From Myxococcales bacterium (lineage in GTDB: Bacteria; Myxococcota; Polyangia; Fen-1088), in the NCBI GenBank assembly GCA_003157315.1, contig PMJE01000312.1:1-16034 (forward strand): a stretch of DNA of 16,034 nt, in the 5' to 3' direction. A program made the position numbers and the translations under genes. The notes beneath the pieces are model-generated. The model did not search any database, was not told the DNA's origin, and saw only the letters and a program-made list of their open reading frames with translations. Of this stretch, positions 6,724 to 13,916 are shown in pieces. How positions within the stretch are numbered: position 1 is the stretch's first letter; every line of letters starts with the position of its first letter.

Positions 6724-9700
6724 ATGAAACAGCGTCGTCTCCTTCCGCCAGCGTCGATTGCGGCAGCGGCTATCGTGATCGGGCTGTCAAGCCACGCCTT
6801 GGCCACGACCAATCTGGATCCGTTTGCCCGCAACACGCGGCCCAATGCCTTGTCACTCTTCCGCACGGCGCAGGCCGAGGCAGAGCCGACGCCGGACGAG
6901 GCTGGGCCGGCGGCGAAGCAGGACTCGGAAGCCGGATCCGCCGCGGCCACCCCCTCCGGGGGCTTCGGGACGGACACCTCGCAGCCCCCGCGCGCTTCGC
7001 GCGCGCCCGTCGCGGCCACGACCACGGGAATAGCTTGTAGCCAAGACGTGGAGTGCCCGGCGGAGACCATTTGCGAACAGGGCGTCTGTCGCTCCTTTGA
7101 ACGGGCCTTCAATCTCCTGCTCTTCCGCAAGGAAGGCGCGACCCTCAACTTCATTCCCCTCTACTGGTCGCGCCGGGGCAACCCGGGCTACCGCGTGCTC
7201 GCCCCCTTGTACTGGCACTTCTGGAGCCCTGACTCCCGTGCGCAGATCGCTTTTCCCTTCTACTGGCGAATCGAGGACCATCTCAAGCAGCGCGTGGTCA
7301 CCGTGGCCGGGCTCTACTCGCAGACCCGACAGCCTGATGCGCGCTCGTGGGCGGTCTGGCCGTTCTTCTACACCTCGACCAAGTTCGGCTGGGCTGCGCC
7401 GATGCTGGGCTCGTTCACCATCGGGGATCCCGACAAAGGTCGCGCCTTCGGCCTGCTCAGTTTCCTCTACTTTTGGAAACGGTCAGCTGATAGCAAGTTC
7501 GACGTCTGTCCCCTCTTCGTTTCTTCGCGTTCAAAAGGGTCAGCCTTTACCTACGCTCTGCCGCTCAATTTCTACTGGCGCAACGGGCATGAGGCGACCT
7601 TGCTCATCGTGCCGGTGGGGTTTCGCCACACCGACCCCAAGGGCGGTTACTTCGGATCCTGGCTGGGCTACTCGTCGCTCGACGGCGACAACAAGACCGG
7701 CGCGTTCCTCTGGTTGTACTGGTTCGGCCGCAGCAAGGACCTCAACTACGATGTCGGCTTTCCCCTGCTCTGGTCGTTCCGTTCACCCGAGGCGAGCACC
7801 ACCATCATCCCGCCGGTGTTCCACGTCCGGCGCGCCGGTTGGTCCATCGGATCCACTGCCCTGCTCGCCTGGTGGGGACGCGACCGGGACAAAGGCTCGA
7901 ACTGGCAGCTCATCTTGCCGCTCTTTCTCGGAAGCCGCGCAGATCACGGAAAGACCGCCCTGTATCTTTCGCCCCTCGGCGGATATCGCCGCGACGACAA
8001 CGCGGGCTCGCACGGCCTGACCTGGCTGGCGCCGCCTATCCTGCGCTGGCACGATCGGCAGAGCGAACTGGATGCCTACCTCCTGCTCTATTGGCGCTAT
8101 CGCGACATTGCTGCGGACGCCACCACCACGGTAGTCGGCCCCTACTACCAACGCCTCGATCCGGGCGGGATGACGCGCGTGGTTTTCCCGCTCTTCTGGT
8201 ATTTCCACGATCGGGCCGCGACCGCGACCGCGCACAGCTTCATTCCCCTGTATTTTCACCGCCATTCCCCGGGCGAGAGCACCACCGCGGTCGGCATTTT
8301 CCCGTTGTGGGCCTATCACCGCCACTTCTCCGACGGCGGCAGCAGCGGGGGACTTTTTCCCTTCATCTTCTTCGGCCAGCGCGGTGAGCGCAGCCACCTG
8401 GTCGTGGCTCCGCTGCTCTGGCATTTCCGCGACCAGTTCTCCAGCAGCACGCTGGCCTTCCCGCTCTGGTACCACGCAAGCGCCGCCGAGAGCTCAAGCA
8501 CCGGCATTTTGCCGCTGCTTTTCTTCGCGGGTCGCGACCACGAGGCCAGCTACCACATCCAGATTCCGCTGCTCTGGCATTTCGCCGATTCCGGTCGCGG
8601 AACCTCCACTACCATAGCCCCTCTCTTCTTCCGCGACGTGGATCGCACCGGCTCGTCAGCGGGGATCGTGCCTCTGCTTTTCTGGGGCGGGGGCAGCCAA
8701 CGCAGTCACTTCGTTGTCTTTCCGCTCTTCTGGCGGTTTCGCGACGCCGCTGCTGACCGCACCACGACTGCGGTGGGTACCTACCTGCATCGCAGTTGGG
8801 GTGGCGAGACCACCGATGCTCTATTCCCACTTTTCCACTACCGGCGCGGGGCACGGCCGGGGGGCCAGGATGAAACCAGCTTCACCCTCTTTCCCTTTGC
8901 GCACTATCGCCGTGACAGCCAGAGCACCCTGTTCGCCTCTCCCTTGGCGGCCTGGATCCGCCGCCCGGGCCTGCAAGCCGGCTTCGTCCTGCCCTATTTC
9001 TGGTACCGCAGCGACACGGTGCAAGCTCGCGCTGTGCCTCTGCTCTACCTTGACCACTACTTCCGGGGCTCGGGCCAGCGCACGCGCATGTTCGGGCCCT
9101 ATCTCATGGTTGATGGCCCGGGCGTGACGACACGGGTGCTTTTCCCCTTGTATGCGCGTTATCAGGAACCGGGAGACACCGGCACCTACGTCTTCCCCCT
9201 CTACTTCGGCCGCCGCAGCGCTGACGGCTACCGACTGGACAGTTTCCTTCCCTTCTTCTGGTCAAGCCACGATCAGGACCACCGCACCCTCGCGGTCGGG
9301 CCTTGGTTCCGCACCCAGAACGACCAGCAGCACAGCCACGCCTCGGGCCTGGTCCCCTTGTTTGTCTCGGCCGACAGTCCCAAGCGCCACCTGCTGGTGA
9401 CACCGCTCTTCGTCTACCACCGTAACTATGAGACCCAAACCAGCCACGTGCTCTCGCCGCTCTACTACCAAGCGAGCAGACCCGACGGGAGCATCCGCAG
9501 CTTGTTCCCGCTGTGGTGGCAGGGCCATCAGGGCAGCAAGAGCTACGCCATGCTCATGCCGCTCTACTGGCATTTTGCCAACAGCGCAGAGCAAAGCTCG
9601 TTCACCCTGGCGGGGCCCTTGTTCTGGTCGCGCCGGGGCAGTGAAACCACCCGCGGTCTTTTGCCGCTCTTCTGGTATTCGCGCGATCGCGCAAACCAGA

Positions 9701-10575
9701 CGGGCAGCGACGCTCTCATGCCGCTGTTCTACGAGAGTCACTCACGCCTGTCGCAGACCTTCGCCACTGCTGTGTTCGGCTTTGGCAAGGCGCCCGACCG
9801 CTTGTGGTGGTACGCGGGCAACTTCGTCTGGCGCGACAACTTGAAGACCCGGTTTTGCACTTTCTTCCCGCTCTGGTTCTCGTATCGCGACAAGGTCAGC
9901 GAAACCACAACCAGGGTGATCCCACCGCTCATCTACTACGCGCATTTCAATCCCGAGCGTTCACTTTCGACCTTGCTGTTGCTCTTCTGGCATCGCAGCA
10001 ACATCACATCGTCCCTCACCATGGGCCTGCCGCTCTATTACGATGTGCACGCGTACCACCAAAGCCGGGTGACCACGTTCCTGCCACTCTTCTTGCACTA
10101 TCGCAACGAGGTCAGCGACCAGACCTACACCATGGTGCCACTTTTCTACCGGCGTAGCGGGCCCAACGACTCCAGCACCGTCGCGTTCCCGCTGTACTGG
10201 CGTTTCTGGAGTCAAGAACGCAGCACCACCGTGGTCTTTCCCTTCTATTTCGGTGTTCGTCGCCCGACCTGGGAGGGGACCTTCATCTTCCCCAGTATCT
10301 GGTGGAGCCGTGGCCTGGGTTCCGAGGCCGGGACCTCGCACTTCTGGTTCGTGCCGTTCTGGGAGTCGCAGGTCAAGCGACCGGGTGACTACATGTGGGA
10401 AGCCCTGCTCGGCGTGCTTGGCTGGGAACGCATCGGCCGCAACCGGTACCTCAAGGTGTTGTTCATCCCGTTCGAACTGGAGCCGGTCTCCGCCGCCAAG
10501 ACTGCCTGGTACGGCCGCACACCCAAGCGCGCGGCCGAGCGCAGCGCGCGCGGGCTGAACACACAGACCTGGTGA
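6724..10575 (+). CDS. Giant exported aromatic-repeat protein, unknown function
   Basis: A 1283-residue protein that I do not recognise as a named family. Residues 1-28 look like a Sec signal peptide (MKQRRLLPP, hydrophobic about 11-21, cleavage near HALA). Residues about 30-100 are a low-complexity Ala/Pro/Gly linker. Residues 105-122 hold a four-Cys motif (C105, C111, C117, C122: C-x5-C-x5-C-x4-C) that could form two disulfides. From about 143 to 1252 there are about 62 copies of a strand-like motif centred on [FILV]xP[LF][FYW], mean spacing about 18 residues, followed by R/H-rich turns and Ser/Thr-rich links. Several stretches show a three-motif superperiod of about 50-53 residues. The C-terminus (RNRYLKVLFIPFEL, then a basic tail) breaks the pattern. 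A very large beta structure, perhaps in the outer membrane, is an inference. The start has only a weak upstream GAG and may depend on coupling to the preceding gene. Confidence 0.93.
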   Translation: MKQRRLLPPASIAAAAIVIGLSSHALATTNLDPFARNTRPNALSLFRTAQAEAEPTPDEAGPAAKQDSEAGSAAATPSGGFGTDTSQPPRASRAPVAATTTGIACSQDVECPAETICEQGVCRSFERAFNLLLFRKEGATLNFIPLYWSRRGNPGYRVLAPLYWHFWSPDSRAQIAFPFYWRIEDHLKQRVVTVAGLYSQTRQPDARSWAVWPFFYTSTKFGWAAPMLGSFTIGDPDKGRAFGLLSFLYFWKRSADSKFDVCPLFVSSRSKGSAFTYALPLNFYWRNGHEATLLIVPVGFRHTDPKGGYFGSWLGYSSLDGDNKTGAFLWLYWFGRSKDLNYDVGFPLLWSFRSPEASTTIIPPVFHVRRAGWSIGSTALLAWWGRDRDKGSNWQLILPLFLGSRADHGKTALYLSPLGGYRRDDNAGSHGLTWLAPPILRWHDRQSELDAYLLLYWRYRDIAADATTTVVGPYYQRLDPGGMTRVVFPLFWYFHDRAATATAHSFIPLYFHRHSPGESTTAVGIFPLWAYHRHFSDGGSSGGLFPFIFFGQRGERSHLVVAPLLWHFRDQFSSSTLAFPLWYHASAAESSSTGILPLLFFAGRDHEASYHIQIPLLWHFADSGRGTSTTIAPLFFRDVDRTGSSAGIVPLLFWGGGSQRSHFVVFPLFWRFRDAAADRTTTAVGTYLHRSWGGETTDALFPLFHYRRGARPGGQDETSFTLFPFAHYRRDSQSTLFASPLAAWIRRPGLQAGFVLPYFWYRSDTVQARAVPLLYLDHYFRGSGQRTRMFGPYLMVDGPGVTTRVLFPLYARYQEPGDTGTYVFPLYFGRRSADGYRLDSFLPFFWSSHDQDHRTLAVGPWFRTQNDQQHSHASGLVPLFVSADSPKRHLLVTPLFVYHRNYETQTSHVLSPLYYQASRPDGSIRSLFPLWWQGHQGSKSYAMLMPLYWHFANSAEQSSFTLAGPLFWSRRGSETTRGLLPLFWYSRDRANQTGSDALMPLFYESHSRLSQTFATAVFGFGKAPDRLWWYAGNFVWRDNLKTRFCTFFPLWFSYRDKVSETTTRVIPPLIYYAHFNPERSLSTLLLLFWHRSNITSSLTMGLPLYYDVHAYHQSRVTTFLPLFLHYRNEVSDQTYTMVPLFYRRSGPNDSSTVAFPLYWRFWSQERSTTVVFPFYFGVRRPTWEGTFIFPSIWWSRGLGSEAGTSHFWFVPFWESQVKRPGDYMWEALLGVLGWERIGRNRYLKVLFIPFELEPVSAAKTAWYGRTPKRAAERSARGLNTQTW
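7150..10479 (+). repeat. Array of about 62 degenerate aromatic repeats (coding)
   Basis: The protein-level repeat of the giant exported gene, residues 143-1252. Typical units are FPLFWYFHD, FIPLYFHRH, VAPLLWHFRD, ILPLLFFAG and LMPLYWHFA. Copies are divergent in DNA, so this is an old amplification and not a recent tandem duplication. The first part of the array (before about residue 420) is less regular than the middle. Confidence 0.85.
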
Positions 10576-10602
10576 CGGCCTCGCCTGCCGATTCGCGTTC
10601 GC

Positions 10603-13020
10603 TCAGTACGGTCGCAGCTCACCCGCAACGAAGTTCGAGAACTGCTTGCACGGCTTGGTGTAGTCGACCACCGGAAGGCCACCGTCCGTCCCCCCTTTGA
10701 TGACCGTGCCGGTGCAGTCGGGCATCACCGCAACCGGAACCACCCGCCCTCCGGCTGGAATCGAAGCGGCGCCCCCTGCGCCATGAGCGCCCTGCAGTGA
10801 AAAGCGCATGCCCGAGCCGTCGAGCGGAGTCACCTTCCAGCGCCGGTTGATTCCCGAGACTCCGACCACAGCCGACACCACGACCTCATCGTTCGCCTGT
10901 AGGGCCACGCCGCCCAGGCCTACCAGCGGAGCCGAAGTGTCAATCTCGACTGGATCTGAGAGCACAACCCCCGTCACAGGTTTGAAGTCTGAACACGCCG
11001 TGCTCAACGGGGTGGCCACGACACAGATACGGATGGGGCGCGAAACCTGCTTGTTGCCCAGTGTGTCGCTGGCCGTCGCGGCCAGGCACGCCCAGCCGTC
11101 CTTGAGGTTGTTGGAAGCATCGAACTGGTGGCCGGCGCATTGCAGGCCATCGTTCACGATCGGCCCGATGGTGTAGACCGACGGCAAACTGCTGACATAG
11201 GAGAGAACCTCAGTCATTGAATAGCAGTGGTCCGTCGAGTCCGTGGGATCATACTGAGCCTTGCTGAGATTGAAAGTGGTCCCGCAGAAGGAACCTGGGT
11301 CAGGGGGCGAGTCAACACCCGTCGTACAGGGGGCGTTGGGTTCGGGGCTGAAGTCGGCTCCACGGTGCGGTGAAATGGGCAACATGTTCACGACCTGCGC
11401 GTCGGTGTCGGTCTGTGGCTTCGTGGTGGGCGTCAACTCAGGGTTTATGTCGTCGCATAAACCGTCGGGCGGGTCACTGGTATCCACCACCAAGGGCCGC
11501 GAGGTATTGCTGAGAATGAACAACTGGACGTTGCCTTGATCCACACCGCCGATGGGCACGAAGTCAGGGATTCCGGTCAGCGGCGTGTTGCCATTGTCTT
11601 CCGCGAGGACGCGAACGTCGAAGAGCTGTGTGACCAGGTCGCCGTCGTCTGCCGCGTCCGGGCCGACTGGATCAAAGAGCCAGCTACAGTGCCCCCCGCT
11701 GTCAACTCTTCGCAACATCGGAGGATCCAGGTCAATGGTGGGCGGCGTGTTGTCGAGCGCTAGCTCGTAGCTGACGGTCGACTCATTTCCCAGAACATCC
11801 CGTGCGCGAAAAGAGATGGTGGGGAAGATCTGATAGGAGGGCAGCTTGGTCGTGTCAAAGAGGTTCGAGTAGAAAGAGCCGCCCCCAGTCGTCTGCAGGA
11901 CCAGCGTGACCGAGAAGGTCTGGTCGCCGTTGCCCACCACCGCCACGACCGAGGACGAGTCCACCCCGGCTGGATCCTTGACCGTCGCGCTGATGGTAGT
12001 CACGCTCCCAATCATTGTGCCGAGGGCAGGCACCGTGGAGGTGATGTCAGGCCCTTTGTCGTCACTTACGAAGTGACGCAGGACCACCATCTCAGTTCCA
12101 TTCACGTCGTAGGCGCGGAAGGTGACCAGCTGATCATTCTCCAGGGGCGGAGAGAAGCTGTTGAAGTCGATGGTGCCCTTGTACACGCCCGGGCTGGTCT
12201 GGGTCAGCGGGACCGCATCTCCCTGCCCCACCGCCATGGTGACCAGGGTGATGGCAAACACCGGCTGGGTAACGTCGACCTCGACCGGCGCCGAGCCCTT
12301 GTAGTATCCGCCTTCGGTTGGAGACTTGACGTCGACTATCGGCCCGGTATCAACCCACAACGCAACGTCGGCGCTTGCCGAGGCACCACCCACCGTGGTG
12401 GCAGTCATGACCAGGTCGTAAGAGCCAGTGGGGACACTGGTAAGATCGAGGGGAACACCGGAAAAGATGAAACGCGTGATGTTCGACTCGGGAGCCGAAT
12501 CCGTCTCGGACCTGGCCGGCTTCACCGTCGCCACCGTGGTGCCGGTTGCCGGATCCTTCAGCAACCCAATCACCGACGACACATCGTCGGTCCGCATATC
12601 CCCCGAATTCGAAACGACCGTCACCATGACCGTCGGCTTGGGCCCGTAGCTGGATGGAACAATCAAGGCGTCAGAGACGCCGCCATCCCCGGGCGGGACC
12701 AACGACGCTGTGTCGATGATCACGGTGATCGACGGCGCCAAGGATGCTGCATCGACAGCATCTCCCGCCGCATCCCCGCTCGCAGCGCTGGCGTCTGTGC
12801 CGTCAGCGACGCCCCCGTCCACCGCTGGGTTGGCCTCGCCTGCGCCGTCAAGGGCGTGTTCCACGGCGGCGTCAACCTTTACCGCCCGAATGACGCCGGT
12901 GTCGTAGAGCGGATAGGGTGGCGAGGGCGATCCCTGGTCAGAGCCATTTCCACACCCAGCAAGCGTCAGTGACGCAGCCAGGCCGAGAAGAAACCATCGG
13001 GAATCAAGTGATGCTCTCAT
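10603..13020 (-). CDS. Large lipoprotein with Ig-like repeats
   Basis: An 805-residue surface or periplasmic lipoprotein. The signal peptide (RWFLLGLAASLTLAGC) has a lipobox L20-A21-G22-C23. Residues 24-95 are an Ala/Asp/Gly-rich linker. Three Ig-like beta-sandwich segments can be seen at about 127-223, 225-320 and 323-424, each opening after a step such as DTGPIVDVKSP or DKGPDITSTVP and ending in FRAYDVNG or FRARDVLGN strands, as in bacterial Ig-like domains. Residues about 425-805 hold many cysteines and Asp/Pro-rich loops and are not recognised; they may be a ligand-binding or structural C-terminal domain. The role is probably adhesion, scaffold or envelope structure, by type only. The start at 13020 is preceded by GGAGAGGG. 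The AMIN-like gene lies 41 bp upstream on the same strand, so the two are likely co-transcribed and may meet at the envelope. Confidence 0.9.
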   Translation of the reverse strand: MRASLDSRWFLLGLAASLTLAGCGNGSDQGSPSPPYPLYDTGVIRAVKVDAAVEHALDGAGEANPAVDGGVADGTDASAASGDAAGDAVDAASLAPSITVIIDTASLVPPGDGGVSDALIVPSSYGPKPTVMVTVVSNSGDMRTDDVSSVIGLLKDPATGTTVATVKPARSETDSAPESNITRFIFSGVPLDLTSVPTGSYDLVMTATTVGGASASADVALWVDTGPIVDVKSPTEGGYYKGSAPVEVDVTQPVFAITLVTMAVGQGDAVPLTQTSPGVYKGTIDFNSFSPPLENDQLVTFRAYDVNGTEMVVLRHFVSDDKGPDITSTVPALGTMIGSVTTISATVKDPAGVDSSSVVAVVGNGDQTFSVTLVLQTTGGGSFYSNLFDTTKLPSYQIFPTISFRARDVLGNESTVSYELALDNTPPTIDLDPPMLRRVDSGGHCSWLFDPVGPDAADDGDLVTQLFDVRVLAEDNGNTPLTGIPDFVPIGGVDQGNVQLFILSNTSRPLVVDTSDPPDGLCDDINPELTPTTKPQTDTDAQVVNMLPISPHRGADFSPEPNAPCTTGVDSPPDPGSFCGTTFNLSKAQYDPTDSTDHCYSMTEVLSYVSSLPSVYTIGPIVNDGLQCAGHQFDASNNLKDGWACLAATASDTLGNKQVSRPIRICVVATPLSTACSDFKPVTGVVLSDPVEIDTSAPLVGLGGVALQANDEVVVSAVVGVSGINRRWKVTPLDGSGMRFSLQGAHGAGGAASIPAGGRVVPVAVMPDCTGTVIKGGTDGGLPVVDYTKPCKQFSNFVAGELRPY

Positions 13021-13061
13021 GTGCCGCCCTCTCCATCATAGGTTCGGACGAGGCGAATCAA

Positions 13062-13829
13062 CTATTTAGCCTCGGCTGGCGGTTTTGCAGCCTCTGCCTC
13101 GTCAGGCGCGGCGGCCGCCCGGCCCTTGCCCTTCTTGGACTTCGCTTTGCCTTTCTCTTCGGCTTGCACGCCATCACCGTTGCCCGAGAGTGACCAACCC
13201 TCACCAGATGTGGGCCCGTGCGACGTGGAATCCGATTCGGCCGGCAGCTTCTCCTCGATAGCAGCCGGCTTGCCCGGCGGAAAGTCGAACACCAGGAATC
13301 GCGTGCCGTTGGGCCCGGCCTCCGTCCCTGGCGTGGCGCTGGCACGTTCGCGAAGGGTGATGAGGATCTCGACGTTCTCTCGACGCTGCTTGGCTGAAAC
13401 GCTCTGCACCGGGGTGGGAAAGGCGCGCATGTCGAGCTTGCGTCGGTTGTTCGCCATGAAAATGCGGCACCCGCGCAGTACCACCGTCAGCGTCGAATGG
13501 CCGGCCTTGGACAAATGTCCTTCTTTCACCTCGAACTCCACCGGCCCGGTAGTCTGAAAGAAGACTCGCGACCCGGTGGCAGTGGGCTGGAAGCCCGTCC
13601 AGATGAGATAGGGTGGGCTTGCCGGCGCCTGGGGCAACGGGTTGCTCACATTGCTCCCCGGTGTAACGCCACCATACTTGCCGGCGCCCGGTGCCCCTGG
13701 TGGCGCACTGGCGCCCTGGTCGAGTGGCACCATTTCGTCGGCCTGGCCGGGCCCGGCCACTAGCAAACCTGCGCAGGCAAACAGCACCGGACGCAGAAAA
13801 CTGAGAATCGCGCGCAGGTTCAGGTCCAT
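13062..13829 (-). CDS. Exported AMIN-like protein
   Basis: A 255-residue exported protein. A signal peptide (hydrophobic about 8-26) ends at GQA, with cleavage after A30. A Pro/Gly-rich spacer (35-72) leads into residues about 73-185, which resemble an AMIN domain: WTGFQPTATGSRVFFQT, STLTVVLRGCRIFMANNRRKLDMRAFPTPV, ENVEILITLRE and FLVFDFPPG. AMIN domains in PilQ and cell-wall amidases bind periplasmic or peptidoglycan targets. Here no catalytic or secretin domain follows; only a charged Lys/Ala/Glu tail (225-255), so it may be an adaptor. The start at 13829 is the first in-frame ATG after a stop; an AGAAGGG directly abuts it, which is poor spacing, so translation may be weak or begin elsewhere. 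The Ig-like lipoprotein gene follows after 41 bp. Confidence 0.85.
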   Translation of the reverse strand: MDLNLRAILSFLRPVLFACAGLLVAGPGQADEMVPLDQGASAPPGAPGAGKYGGVTPGSNVSNPLPQAPASPPYLIWTGFQPTATGSRVFFQTTGPVEFEVKEGHLSKAGHSTLTVVLRGCRIFMANNRRKLDMRAFPTPVQSVSAKQRRENVEILITLRERASATPGTEAGPNGTRFLVFDFPPGKPAAIEEKLPAESDSTSHGPTSGEGWSLSGNGDGVQAEEKGKAKSKKGKGRAAAAPDEAEAAKPPAEAK

Positions 13830-13887
13830 CCCTTCTCATCATAAGCGTGGGTCGGACGATCTGGCAAATACCGAGCGCGTCAAACCC

Positions 13888-13903
13888 GCCCAGTATGCTG
13901 GGC
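13888..13903 (-). terminator. Possible weak terminator after the hybrid kinase gene
   Basis: GCCCAG and CTGGGC form a 6-bp stem around a 4-base loop, 13 bp past the kinase stop codon. On the minus strand it is followed by GGGTTTG, which has only three T residues, so termination would be weak. It lies in the 87-bp gap before the AMIN-like gene. Confidence 0.3.
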
Positions 13904-13916
13904 TGCGGTGGACACC

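Noticed and set aside
7097..8020. Second plus-strand frame inside the giant gene
   Set aside because: Ser/Arg/Pro-rich translation typical of a shifted frame of GC-rich DNA; the other frame carries the regular repeats.
10576..10602. Terminator between the convergent genes
   Set aside because: The 27-bp gap has no clear stem-loop or T-run on either strand.
13201..13842. Alternative minus-strand frame over the AMIN-like gene
   Set aside because: It starts nearby at 13842 but yields Arg-rich, motif-free protein without a signal peptide, while the 13829 frame has a signal peptide and an AMIN-like pattern.
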